Assembly (NCBI GenBank): GCA_037042915.1
Contig: CM073201.1
Span: 3,675,674 to 3,739,673 of the forward strand
Source: Auricularia sp. M13
Lineage: Eukaryota > Basidiomycota > Agaricomycetes > Auriculariales > Auriculariaceae
Length of the DNA stretch: 64,000 bases
Reading direction: 5' to 3'
A model generated the notes under the pieces. That model had not been told where the DNA came from. It was given only the letters and a program-made list of their open reading frames with translations, and ran no database searches. Position numbers and translations under genes: made by a program. Within the stretch, counting starts at the first letter, position 1, and each line of letters starts with the position of its first letter. Of the stretch, positions 30,943 to 42,317 are shown piece after piece.

Positions 30943-32340
30943 TCATTCTATAATGTTGAGCCACCCATCACGATTCCCGAATGAGAGGTCTGGTTTCTGC
31001 ACAATCCTAAAACGGTCTCCAAGGCTAGGCACTCGGACGCCGTTCAGGATGTACACCGGCAGCAGCGGCTTGTAAGTAGCGCACAAAACGTGGTCCTCAA
31101 GGAAGGCGTTAATGGTTTTGTCGTCCAGGGCGACTTGATTTTGAATTTCTGGGACGCCGACGAAGCCAACGCGGCGCAGCATTGGTGCCCGGGTAGTCGC
31201 CGCAAAGTCCAGGTTGTTTTGCTTGTCGTCATTAGACACGAGCAGTAAGATGGATCGAAGCGTGGGGCACGCGTAGGCGATGTTATTGTTAGGCCAAACG
31301 CCTAGGTGGACGACCATGTGCGCTAGGAAGGCACCAACTGGTTCGAGCAGTAGAGCCAGCAAGGGAGAGCCATCGGTGGACCAGCGCCTTGTGAGTCTGC
31401 GGACGATAGGTGGGGAAGTTGGCGGCCGTTTCATGTCGGGGACAGTCATGGGTAGATTAACTGGCCCATTTTCAAGGATAACGCATTCGACGAATCCTTC
31501 GGACGTCGAATACAAAAGAAGGCGATCGCGAGGGCTAAATCTAGAGAATATAGCCGGCGCCTGCGTAGCGAATCTGTCTACCAGTACGTCGATGTGGCGG
31601 GGCACGAATTCCACAAGAGATATAGCGGCCTCGAGGTGACAGTCCACGTCGTATGTCGAAGGTGCGCGAATACAAAGTGAATGTTCAGGCCGCGAGTAGG
31701 TGAACTCTCGAAGGAGACCTTCCGAAATTGTCACCGTTGCAGTTGGGAAGAGCCCAACGAACTGCCGAATGGCAACGTCGACGGGGTGGCCATTTCCGTG
31801 CACTGCACACAGGTGTATGTGCACAGATATCAGGGAACGAAGGGTCTGAAGCAGGCCGTGATGGGTCGTGTTGAGTGGCACATAGACTAGTTCGAGATGT
31901 TGGACCTGCCCAATGAGAGGTCCAACTGCAACCAGGAGTTTTTGGGAGACCGCCTCACGCTGCCATCGCGCGATTATGCGCACAGATCGAACACGCCCCA
32001 ATTTGCACAATGTGCGCAGGATACTTCGGAGGAATAGCGCATATTCGTCCGCTGCACCGATGTGGTCGAGGGCTGGGGATCCTTTGATGACGATCTGTAG
32101 GTTGGCGCGCCCACGTTGTCCGAAGCGGCTTTTTTTGAAGGATCGAAGACGTTTACAGGCGTCACTACGGCGGGCCGCCGAATTATAAAAACCGAAGAGT
32201 ACGTCGATGGTGCAGTCCATGGCGATCCTGAATAGCGAGCGCGACGTAAGGAAGAGCGCATGCAATATTCCAAGGTCGATGTAGAGAAAGACATGGAGCC
32301 ATATCTCAGGCGGAAGCCGCTGGGTGTACTGGACAAGCAT
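30943..32340 (-). CDS. F-box/LRR-like protein, 465 aa
   Basis: A single exon from ATG at 32340 to a stop at 30943. The start, RLPPEIWLHVFLYIDLGILH, is the usual F-box opening (LPxE...I...L), followed by a leucine-rich body with weak LRR-like spacing. F-box proteins join Skp1-cullin-1 ligases and choose substrates for ubiquitination; agaricomycetes encode hundreds. The length and single-exon structure are typical. The C-terminus (FRIVQKPDLSFGNRDGWLN) is not recognised. It is divergent from the many-exon gene at 32755, with about 410 bp and palindrome copy 4 between the two start codons. Confidence 0.7.
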   Translation of the reverse strand: MLVQYTQRLPPEIWLHVFLYIDLGILHALFLTSRSLFRIAMDCTIDVLFGFYNSAARRSDACKRLRSFKKSRFGQRGRANLQIVIKGSPALDHIGAADEYALFLRSILRTLCKLGRVRSVRIIARWQREAVSQKLLVAVGPLIGQVQHLELVYVPLNTTHHGLLQTLRSLISVHIHLCAVHGNGHPVDVAIRQFVGLFPTATVTISEGLLREFTYSRPEHSLCIRAPSTYDVDCHLEAAISLVEFVPRHIDVLVDRFATQAPAIFSRFSPRDRLLLYSTSEGFVECVILENGPVNLPMTVPDMKRPPTSPPIVRRLTRRWSTDGSPLLALLLEPVGAFLAHMVVHLGVWPNNNIAYACPTLRSILLLVSNDDKQNNLDFAATTRAPMLRRVGFVGVPEIQNQVALDDKTINAFLEDHVLCATYKPLLPVYILNGVRVPSLGDRFRIVQKPDLSFGNRDGWLNIIE

Positions 32341-32648
32341 GACGAACGAGATTGAAACTCAGCACCGTCAGAAGATTTCCGGAAAACACGTTGTCCAGTA
32401 CAATGGTGATAGGATGATCACACTCAAAACAATATTGTGCATTAACTGAGGCACAGTCGGGTCCACCATGTTTTGTTGAGCATGTCTTAGAAGGAGCAGA
32501 CGGTGGACTTCGGAATCCACGGCGAAAGCTAGACCGAAACAAAGACTACAAACAGGGTAAATGTCAATGCTGGTTAAGACATCCCTATTACCGACGAGTG
32601 CATGGGCAGCAGCATTGATTTTGGGAAGGGGAGGCTGAGTCTCGGCGT

Positions 32649-32686
32649 TTGCCGACGCAAACGCCAGCTGGCGTTTGCTTCGGTGT
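32649..32686. promoter_or_regulatory. Palindrome, copy 4 (near perfect)
   Basis: Left arm and centre are identical to the consensus; the right arm ends TTTGCTTCGGTGTT. It lies 68 bp upstream of the ATG at 32755 and about 310 bp upstream of the F-box gene on the other strand, so it could serve either gene. Confidence 0.75.
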
Positions 32687-32754
32687 TTGCGGCGTTTGGC
32701 TCGGTGAACGCCGAATGTTGACGCTCCGTCGCTCGCAACTCTCGACGCACCACA

Positions 32755-35700
32755 ATGGCCGCACCAGCCGTAGACCTGCCGCCGACGTTCGACATGACAC
32801 AGCTGGCTCAAAAGGCTCTGCATCTGATGTCAGCAGAAAAGCACCTTAGCCAGCTAGGGCTGTTTGACCGGCCGCTGCCCATTCAGCTTTTGTCGGATAG
32901 ACGGTCGTTTGTTGAGGCGCGAACGAGTGTAATTGAGGCGGCCTACCCATCGTGTGAAAGGGAACCGCCTGCGTCTACCAATCAGGAAGACATAGCCATC
33001 AACATTCTGCGTTCGTGGGGTCAGGGTTACGAGTCCCTCGTCAAAGATGCCGACAGGCCAATCGCGCCTTTGCCGTATACATATAACGAATTGCTCACGA
33101 GTACGCACGACTCATTTTGACCACACTTTTTTCGCATATCTTACATGCCAAGGTTCTCGACTGCCGACAACAAACGAAGTCATCAGCAGACGAGTTCGGG
33201 ACCGTGAGGACGGTATCAAGCCGCTCCTGAGGATGAAAAAATCAATGTATTGCATGGAGCACGTGTTCGCGGCCGGTACGGAGCTGCTCAGGCTCATGTA
33301 TGAGGGTACTTTCTTCCCAAGGCGCCAAGGTACTGCTCGCAGGGACCTGAAGTTCAAGAGCGTCGTGGTTGCGCTCACTGTCAGCCCTGTCGTGCTGTTG
33401 GCACAACGGAAGGTGGAGAAGATTAAAGAGGAAGGAATAGTATATGTGAGTTTCCTGCTGCATTTTTTGGCCCCCACATGACCTGCCCGGCTATTAGTTG
33501 CACTCTCTCGTCCTCAAACATATGCGCAGCAAGGCGCGTGAGCTCGCAGAGATCGAGTATGGCCTTCTGTATGCCATCTTCCGGAGCTGCTGCCGCGACA
33601 ACGGTAGCTTGGATATTGTTGTCCAGGCGTTGGCGACTCTTCCAACATCTCATCGCGATCTCCCTCCTTTGGCCGACACACTACCGGTGTCCAAAAAGTA
33701 CAGGCGGGTCGACTCGGACGGCTCAGAGCCGGAGCCGGAATACCTACCCGCTCCCTCGTTAAAGTGCGCGGAATTTCTATTTGCAGAAGAACCTGAGTTC
33801 TTACAATGCATCCACAGACAGGCTAATGACGCGGATGAAGACGGTCTGGCCAGGTCCACGGCGGCGCTGAGCATCGATACTAGCGGCAGCGGAAGGACTG
33901 GTCGCCAACTCAAAAGGTCTCTCCAATCAGATTTTAGTTCACGTTTGTGTAATAATTTTCCCCGCAGCGCCTACCTTGTCGAAATCGAATCGGGTGCAGA
34001 GGACGAGCACCCACACTCTCGACTGCTGGAGTCCGCACCTGTTGATCTTAACCATGGCGACGCTGACGACGTCGAGAACGAGGCCCTCGGACATGCGCCT
34101 GAATTGCATGCGAATCTGACGACTATGAAACGTATGCGCTTGCCCAACGATGAAGACTCAAACTCCGGCTTTGGGTATCAGGCCATTCCTGCGTCGAAGC
34201 GGGCACGATGTGTGACTGAAATACTGAGCAAAAAAAGATAGCTTCTTACGGAGCGTCCACAGTTTCGCCATCGACAGCGTCAGGGACACAGGCGCAAAAT
34301 GTCCGCCCACCGCCTGCCTCACTACAACTGCAGAAAATGCAGACACACCGCTTGCCACAGGGGAAGGCAAAGAATTTGAAATGGATGTTGACGGGCATGG
34401 GAACGACGACGCTTCCAAATCAGCTGCCGTCAAAGGGTATGTTCACAGAGAGCGGCATCGTTCACAGAGAGCGTAATCCCCAGGTCTAATGAGGCGTAGG
34501 ACCTCGATCTCTGAAATCTCAGAGCTGCTGAATGGTGCAGGAGCTATGTCAATCTGTGGCAGCGAATCCGCAGAGCTTTCTAACCCGACCGACGTTACAA
34601 CCACGATAGAATCCTGCCCGCTCAAGGACGCCGACACCATTATTCCTTCAAGGCCTTCAATTTTCGACAGGTAAGTCAGCAATATGGCCAATCGCCCTTT
34701 TACATGGGGCGTAGTGCTCCTGTTTCAGGACATCGCGATACGCCTGACAACGAAGAAACGCTCGAGAGCAAGAACGATGTCCTGCAGATGGACGCCAACA
34801 TCACCGCGGGCGAGGGGACTCTACCATTCAGGCGCGTGGAGGAGGGCCTTTCAATGGATGTCAACACGGTCAGGAACGAAGGTATGATTTGTCCTTCCAG
34901 TTCCACCATTGTCAACGGGTAAGTTCGATAACAGCACTATCCCAAAGTCTAATGAGGCGTAGGCTCCCCACCTTCGTGGTAGATAGCGCCGGAACAATGA
35001 TCGAACGTTGCGAGGACCGAACGATGGACTCCGAGCCGCATGGGGACCATGTCACAATTCGACGTTCGGCCTCGCTGCCCACCACCGCGTACGTTCGGGC
35101 ACATCAGCTATCCCGATTTATAATGAAGCTTTCTGCGCATAGTTTTCAGCCTTTCGAACCGCGCAGTGATGTCGAGGTCTCCGCGGCGGACATCGCGATG
35201 GAGATGGATCTGCGTGAACACTCCGAGTTAAATCCCAAAGAACGATCTCTTGTCTCGGAACATCCCACGGGCGACTTGGATGAGCTACCGGAAGACACGC
35301 ATGAAGCAGAGCAGGATCCTCCCAATGCCGTTGCCGGGAAGGCCAGGTTTGTCGTGTCTTATCCGATTACCATTCAACGCCGCATAATAATCATTACAGG
35401 TCCAGTGCGCGACTGGCGAAGCAGAAAAATGCTGCACAGCCTGGCAGCCTGAAGGTCCCACCGGCCAGCCGACCACCAAGGCGTAAACGAGCGGCTGGCA
35501 CACGCGTAGCGCAAACTCCCCCTGCAGATGCCCCACGTTGCGCACTGGAGATTTTTCCGCGCCTTGACTTAGGGGTGGATGGTTCCGCAGTATACGGTAC
35601 TACGGCACCGCCGGTGAGTCCTTCTGTCAGATGTCAATAGGGGACATGCTGATCATGCCTTCAGAACACCCTTTGTTGCGTTGGCTACGACATTCCTGTG

Positions 35701-37125
35701 AGCAAAGCTACACCACATATTTCGGCTTTCTTGTCGTCTTTATGTGGGGATACGGGCATTATTCGCCTGCCAGACACCGGCGCCTCGTCTGTTCGCATCT
35801 TGCCGCTTTGCGACCTTTTCAACGGCTCGCGCAGTGTGATTCAAAGCAACATCCTGGTCCGGGGATTGCAGCCAGCCTTGCCGACATCATTCCGATCTGC
35901 TCTGGTTTCCGGAGAGCGCGCAAATCTAAACGGCCTTGTACGCGTGCAAGGTACGAGGCCTAGCTCTTGGCCTCGCGCTTCTTCTGACCCTTCTTAAGTG
36001 CCTTTTCTCGCAGATGCGAAGGAGGGACGTATGCGAGTCTGCTCGTGGAGAGCCTTCATTGATGCTGGAGATTATCCCGCGGCAGTTGGTCTGCAAACAT
36101 CAAAGGTATCATGTTCGCGTCTATCAGGAGATGTAGAGGACGTCGTCCGGTTCGTGCCAGTTATATCCTCCGCTGCTTGGTCTGATCAGAGCTGAAGGAC
36201 CATCTATCCTTTGGATGACGTCTGGTATCAGACCGAGCTCGACCTGTGCACCGAAAGTTCCGGACCCCGGCGCGGTCTTTCTGGTTCGCCGCCCAACGCG
36301 GCGCCGTCGACGAAGACGCGATGGACCGTGCCGGCCGCGGTCTGATCCTGCATTCCGAGTATGGCAGGAGTTTATTCATCCTTCGGTCAATCGGGGAAGC
36401 AAGCGCGGAGGAGCCGGGTGCATATGCTGTACTCCTGGATGCAGGCGATATCCTGTGAGCTTTCGTGGCTCCCGCTGCTGCACCATCTTCACAGTAATTT
36501 CAGGTATCTGAGGCCCGGGCAGCCATTCACAAGGATTACCTTGTCGCATTCAGTGATTTCGGGATCCTACACGCTTGCTCCAGAGACGATGGAGCAGACT
36601 CTGCGAACTGTCGCTTTTGCGCCTACCGGGGGAGATTCTGCAACGCATCTTGATCTTGCGTGGACTCGCTCGCATATCGCGCGTTTCGGTCTACATCAAT
36701 TCGCCTTCTTGCGCGGCTACAACGAAGACAAATGGCGCTTGGACGGGACCTTGGAAGCGCCCGATATCGACAACACCGATGTTAGGGCCGCCTTGATGCG
36801 GTGTGTGGCTACCATGGTCATTGCCTCTCGCATCCTCGGCGTGGACAGCGACCAACGGAAGGCGAATCCCGCAGCGCGCCGCAGCGCGCAGGAGCTTGAC
36901 ATCGCCCTAAATTTCACAGGCACATTCATGGCGTGGGCACATCAGAGGGGAGAACGGGGATGGTGCCCATACAACACGTTGATATTCACCGTCACGCCGG
37001 TCATGGAGTTTGCAGAGGCGGTCTACCAAAAGGAGCTCCCACTTAAGGAGATTGGAAAGCTCGTCGAGCAGGTCGTGATGGATCACGTGCAAGAGCTCTG
37101 GCCAGAGGAGGTCCAGGAAACCTAG
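32755..37125 (+). CDS. Many-exon nuclear-type protein of unknown family
   Basis: Exons that join in phase: 32755-33100, 33153-33445, 33498-33916, 33968 to 34436 (with a frame problem at 34230), 34500-34670, 34715-34918, 34963-35088, 35143-35346, 35400-35613, 35665-35950, 36014-36105, then (after an unresolved join) to 36454, and 36504-37125. The N-terminal 250 residues look folded (YCMEHVFAAGTELLRLMYEG; KARELAEIEYGLLYAIFRSC). The middle, from about residue 290 to 680, is disordered and acidic with basic patches (KRARC, RPPRRKRAAG). The C-terminal part looks folded again (GLILHSEYGRSLFILRSIG; MVIASRILGVDSDQRK). No family was recognised. Six successive introns in the disordered part are all in phase 2. 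Whether it is one gene or two is not certain, though splicing is consistent to 36105. Confidence 0.55.
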
Positions 37126-38394
37126 CTTAGGTATTTTTCATATGTGTTGGCATAAATCAGTGTCTTTCCCATAATATTTCAGTCTCTTAAACGGGTAGGA
37201 GTCAAAAAATGACATGCGCCTCCATTCGGTGGAATTTATAAATGCTCGTAAAACCAACAAGTGGCCTTTCTTTGATGGACGAACGTAGCCCCCGTACTTG
37301 AACATACAGCAGCCGGTTACACGCCAAGAAGGGCCCTGTTACCGGACGCGAAGTCCTTTGCGGCTATTCACGCTGTAATGATATACAGCAGTCACCTTGT
37401 TGGCGGTCGGTTTCATCCAGTTTTATTTTCTTGGACATTAAAAATTGTGCTTATATGAAATTTGGACATCGATCGTATATTCCAACTGTGTTGCACGATC
37501 AGGTTGGCGGCATAAGAGATTACTTGAACTTTCTCCTTTCCTGTAGACGCACTAACGGCTTTTCAGTGTTCCATTCTTCTCTTCGGACGTGAGAACTAAT
37601 CTTTCCAGGTGGTGGACATGTCCAGGCACCTTGCACGGTAGGTCTTCCGGCTATGAAGTATTGCATTAGGCAGTGGGACATGAGTTTACCCCTTCCGATA
37701 ACATAACGTGGACCTCATACATCCATGACCAGCAATGCGGGCAACGTCCCAATCCACTGGACTCCGGACGGCCCCAAGTTCCATGTAGCTCTCAAGATGA
37801 TTGTTTCAACAGATAAGATAAACTGGATTGACAACTGGAACACCACTAACTTATTTGTCATATTTCTTGAGTTCACAACAGCACCTCCTGCAGTTTGATC
37901 AGGAGCAGTTATTCTCATAGATGCTGGAAACTGGGTTGCTGCGTAGAGGGTCAGATACGTTCTGTGCTGCGGTGCATGAGTGATACCAGCCAGTGAGCGC
38001 TTTTACGGTCTTGAAGGTAGCCAGAACTGCCTGGAATGCTAGTAGCCCACCCTTGTCACTCCAAAAACATTCTGTGGCTGTTTGTATGGTGGCTCTTCGA
38101 TCAGCTATCACGGTCTGCAATACCACTCAGGCAGGCTTGAAGGCCACAGCAAGAGGACCCTGCAGCAGTATTCATAGCATATTAATCTTACTCGTCCGTC
38201 GCCTTAAACCCGATGGTTGTCGACAGATTGTTTCGCCAGTTCTGGCCGGCGCCAGGCACAACGCCGTGTGACGGAAAGTTCCGAGACAGTTTTCCTCCTT
38301 CCCATCCAGATTCCGGAGTTCTGCAGCATGACCAGCCGACGACGCCGCAAGCCTCCTGTGTGGGTATCCCAAACTCATTATAGAGCTTGAAATA
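37126..38394. other. AT-richer intergenic stretch
   Basis: About 1.27 kb with frequent stops in all frames and lower GC than the flanks. Short open frames near 37715-38270 look non-coding. No repeat, RNA gene or palindrome copy was found. Confidence 0.5.
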
Positions 38395-39400
38395 TTGACA
38401 GTGTTCGCCAGCGCGTCGTTTGTTGGAACCGTTCAAACTGCGCGCAAGCATTTCGACGACCTCGGCGCCATCCAGGATTGGACGACGACCGACAAGCAAA
38501 AGCTCAATGATGCAGCGGTGGAGCTCCTGAAGTTGTGCAGGGACTTCTTCAATCTGGTGGACGGCCGCGTACTGTCACCGGAAACTGTATCGAAACTCGT
38601 TGAAGCAGGAAATCTTCGTACGCCGGTGGATATTACGTCAGCTGCCACCTAACAATTCCTACAGCGAGCGACACGTTTCGTGCCCCTGCATAATCCCGTC
38701 ATCAGATTGCTTTGATACGGAGCTGGAATTGGGTCAGCACTCAGTCAACTGTGACGGGGAGTAGGATCCGGGCTGACTCTGACACAGAGATGGACAAGGA
38801 GTCTGTCAACGGAGAAGTAGATATTTCGAGCACGGACGCAAACACAACAACTGACTGGTCTCGTCCGGTCTGTCTCAGCACGGGATTGCTAATGCCTTTG
38901 GCTGAAATTATGCTATCCTTCCAGTCCATCGCGGTCGATGAGGCACAGACGCGGCGGGCTGAATTTGAAACGGACATGGACCAAGATTCTGCCAACGGTG
39001 AAGCCAACATGGCGTCCCACACTTCCACGATGACCCCGAGCAAGAAACGGCCTGCCTCGGTTTGTTGCACCGTCGGCCTTATACTGCACAGTGCTGACAC
39101 AGAGGTTCTCTTCAGACTGCCCCACAATGCGCAAGTCCATCCAAAAGGGGAAAGTTGTGGGCAGGACAATCTCATACTTCGGAGGTTTGCATCCCTCTAG
39201 TTGTTCGAAGCTCTTTGACAATCTCAGTATATCCAGTCCAGCCCTGGCAGCCCGAATACGGACCTATTCTCTCAGCCGGCCAGTGCGAGTTCTCCTGCAT
39301 CCACCCCGCCGCCGGATGATGTGGTCGCCAAAGAGATACCATTAGCCACAGAAAGTGTGTCACCCTGATCGTCCTCGTCGACCATGTGTTCAAAATTTAT
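38395..39400 (+). CDS. Possible 5' exons of a disordered-protein gene
   Basis: Several open plus-strand stretches have protein-like composition: 38395-38652 (ARKHFDDLGAIQDWTTTDKQ), about 38740-39060 with two similar acidic segments (DTEMDKESVNGEVD and ETDMDQDSANGEAN), and about 39230-39358, which is Ser/Pro-rich. Spacing and composition resemble the disordered exon series at 34.5-35.4 kb. I could not join these exons in one phase. They may belong to the gene continuing at 39815, or be a decayed copy of such a gene. Confidence 0.3.
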
Positions 39401-39814
39401 TAGGCCCAAATGGACGTGACGTCCAAGGGTCTCTGAGGCCCAGGTCCTCCAAGCAAGGTCACGGTACGCGACTTCGTAATTGTCTAAATTATCCTGTATG
39501 ACGGTGCATGATTGGCAGATGGTACGAAAGCCGTTTCGAATACCATGGCTCCGACGCCGCCAGCAGTTGCTGGACGAGGTACGCTCACAGATCTGCATCT
39601 ATCTTGAAATAACAGAAAGTAGAACATACAACAGAGCACATAAAAATAGGACAGAAAGAGCTCAGGCATAGTGCCGCAGTGGGCGTCACGGGACAGGAGC
39701 CAGGCCGCCACATCGATTTGTCTGACGAAAGCTCCGCAGACTGCGACCAGCGCTCAGCTCCTGGTGCGTAGACGCATCTATGACAATATTCTACTTACAA
39801 CGTTGTCAGCTCAA

Positions 39815-40735
39815 ATGCAAGACGGTCAAGAGGGTCCTCGATCTGACGCCAGTCCACCGCAGCAAACGAACGAGGCACAGCGGATCCTTGCAGAACAGCA
39901 TGCCATCTCGGTCAATTTCCGAATGTCAACTCACAACTCGTCTGCGCTTGTACGGGTGTTCTGCGAACACTGGTATTTTCCACAGGCGTTGCCGGGCTTT
40001 GACGTTCCCAGTTCTCCGGCCCTTCAGAGCGGAGTAAACGACTTCATCTCCGCGTGTCGCAACTCTCAAACGGGTGAAGGACTCGAAAAGATGTATCATG
40101 CTCTGGGTGATATCGAGCGTTTTAACGACGCTGCATCTGGACTCTCTCTGGGTCGATTGAAAATGCTGATGGCGTTTCGAGGTACGCGCATATCGACCTT
40201 TTATCTTCATATTTCATCTGTTCCAGGCCTCTTGGTTGTTTGCTGGGATCTGTGCGAATGCACAACAAGGTTGCAACCCGTCGCCCAGATATCTCGGGTC
40301 ATCGACTCCTTTCCCACCCGTGAATCACGGGAAATAGTTCGGAGACATGTTTCTGCGGCATGGATCCTGTGCAGGGTGAGTCTGAGCCTTTACACAGAAG
40401 GACGGTGCTGATGGTGCTAGATGGGACCGGGCTTTCTACTCGATGAAAGACTTCATAAAGTCGACATCTTCACGAAGCGTGTGGCCACTTGCAAGGCATT
40501 GGCAGCTTGCCTGACTGCCGCAAAAGTTTACCCGCGGGACAAACGCCTCGCAACCGGAAAAGATCTTTGGAATCCAATCAATGATGCGCTTATTGCACTG
40601 CGCCTCACTGATGCTGGTCTGCCAGAGCATATGCGGTCTGCATTTTTGTCGTCCTTTTCCATTCTGGTGCGTCCTTACGATGACTCTCTCATATTCACTA
40701 AATAGTTTGCGTAGGTTGCGTGCGGATACGTGTGA
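39815..40735 (+). CDS. Hypothetical helical protein, about 260 aa
   Basis: Four exons join in phase: 39815-40181, 40227-40375, 40421-40666 and 40715-40735. Donors are GTACGC, GTGAGT and GTGCGT; acceptors end CAG or TAG. The protein is mostly helical in appearance (GLSLGRLKMLMAFRGLLVV; RVATCKALAACLTAAKVYP), with no recognised motif or signal peptide. The ATG at 39815 begins MQDGQEGPRSD; the frame is open further upstream to about 39670, so earlier exons are possible. It is followed by the convergent F-box-like gene; the stops are about 145 bp apart. Function unknown. Confidence 0.5.
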
Positions 40736-40879
40736 TTGCATTGCCAGCAATATACAGTGGTCATGAATCGTCATCATCGTCCGAAAATCCCTCAATCAGA
40801 ATAGTGCAGATCCGTTTAATTGCGTTGACAGCAAGGTACAATCATGAGCCGCCGATTCGTCTACATGTATAAGGCACAG

Positions 40880-42022
40880 CTAATCGTCATCATCGTCCCA
40901 ATTGGCCAGGGGTTCGTGATAATAATTGATCTCTGGAGTGGACCACAGCTTATCACTGCCTGACCGCACTTCGGTCGAGCCGTCGGACAGTGTGACAACT
41001 TCTAGTCTATGGCAAGATTGAACGATCGCTTCGGCAGCGCGCAACGCGAACCCGTTCGAAAATTCCCAGCTTCCAGAGCTCCGCAGATGAAGAAAGCGCA
41101 ACTGAGAAGCGGGCGCCAGAGCGTGGGCTAGAACATCGGGATCACAGAAACTGTCCAGCGCCAGGTCTATTGACCTCAAGTCGGGAAATACGCGTGCCAG
41201 GCGACTGATGTGGGAGAATGTGATGCCCTTGATTCTCACTATAGCTTCTTCAATCGTGAAGCTACAGTGCCCTTGCAGCCGGCGGAGCGGCGGCCACTGG
41301 CGGTGGTCAATCACGAAGGCTGCGATGGACTCGATGTCTCCAATTTCACGGATGGCGACCTTATCGAAGGCATAACAAGGTGTACTAGCACCCAATCCCC
41401 ATATGACGGTGGAACTGCGCACGGAAGCGGAGACCATCCGATAGAGATCGTGGCTGAAGATGGAAAACAATATGCAGATTTCAAGCAGCGTTTGGCGATG
41501 TGTGCGCAAGATACTAGTGACCAAGGTCAGCTCCGATTCGATCCAAACACCGGGGATATGAAGGTTTTCGAGTCGCGCTGAGAATGAGCCTGCGCCAAGG
41601 GCGCTTGCCAGCATTGCACACAGGTTCACTACGCGCGCATCATCGCGTACATATAGCGACGTGAGTCCTGTAAGATGTGGGAAGCATAATCCAAATAGTT
41701 GCGAGAGGGGCGCCGAAAGGTCTAGCGGCACATGCGACGTGGGCGTGCATGTAAACAAGTGCAGTCCCCGAACCAGGGATGCCTTGAGCTCAGACGCAGC
41801 GAGAGTTGAGATTATAGCGTTCGTACGGGCGATTGCACTCTGGGATGGCCCAAAGAATAGTGTGATGCGTCGGTAAAGCAAGGGATGACAGTCCCTGCTC
41901 CATCCTTGATCTAAGAGGCAAAGAGTAGACCATGTGGCTGGCGTGCAGAATCTCGCTATATGCATGCGAATATCCAGAAGCAGGCATGCGGGATGGGGAC
42001 CATTGCGTTGTGGGGCGTCCAT
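40880..42022 (-). CDS. F-box/LRR-like protein, 380 aa
   Basis: A single exon from ATG at 42022 to a stop at 40880. The N-terminus is a weak F-box-like segment (LLLDIRMHIARFCTPATWST), followed by leucine-rich stretches (LTGLTSLYVRDDARVVNL; FPDLRSIDLALDSFCDPD; LRFLHLRSSGSWEFS) spaced like irregular LRRs, and an Asp-rich tail (WDDDDD). This layout is typical of the large F-box-like families of agaricomycetes, presumed adaptors for Skp1-cullin-1 ubiquitin ligases. The open frame continues upstream through the palindrome at 42040, but the ATG at 42022 is the first good start. Palindrome copy 5 ends only 17 bp before this ATG. Confidence 0.7.
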   Translation of the reverse strand: MDAPQRNGPHPACLLLDIRMHIARFCTPATWSTLCLLDQGWSRDCHPLLYRRITLFFGPSQSAIARTNAIISTLAASELKASLVRGLHLFTCTPTSHVPLDLSAPLSQLFGLCFPHLTGLTSLYVRDDARVVNLCAMLASALGAGSFSARLENLHIPGVWIESELTLVTSILRTHRQTLLEICILFSIFSHDLYRMVSASVRSSTVIWGLGASTPCYAFDKVAIREIGDIESIAAFVIDHRQWPPLRRLQGHCSFTIEEAIVRIKGITFSHISRLARVFPDLRSIDLALDSFCDPDVLAHALAPASQLRFLHLRSSGSWEFSNGFALRAAEAIVQSCHRLEVVTLSDGSTEVRSGSDKLWSTPEINYYHEPLANWDDDDD

Positions 42023-42039
42023 GCTGTGAAGCTCGGCCC

Positions 42040-42087
42040 GGCGATTGCCGACGCAAACGCCAGCTGGCGTTTGCGTCGGCAATCGCC
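42040..42087. promoter_or_regulatory. Palindrome, copy 5 (48-bp perfect)
   Basis: The 38-bp core is perfect, and five more bases on each side (GGCGA...TCGCC) extend it to 48 bp of perfect dyad symmetry. It lies immediately upstream of the F-box-like gene on the minus strand and 230 bp upstream of another F-box-like gene on the plus strand. Confidence 0.85.
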
Positions 42088-42317
42088 GTCCGCTGACAAA
42101 TTCTAACCGGGCTTGGTGACAAGGTTTTCATGAGGACAGCTCAAGAACATCACCCCGTCACTCCGGAAATACGCACCAGGATCAAGTGATATATTCTCCA
42201 AGGAGGTCGCTTGACAGTAAGTAGCTGGGCTACAGTGCATAATAGCCTGTGACGCAATGCGGCAGCTACCGGCAGTGTCAAACTCCGCATGGCAATCTCC
42301 GTTTCTTTAGTGGAGAG

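Noticed and set aside
35665-35950. DTGAS-type motif suggesting a retroviral-like protease
   Set aside because: LPDTGASSVRILPLC lies within an exon of a spliced, otherwise unrelated protein and lacks the rest of an aspartic protease fold.
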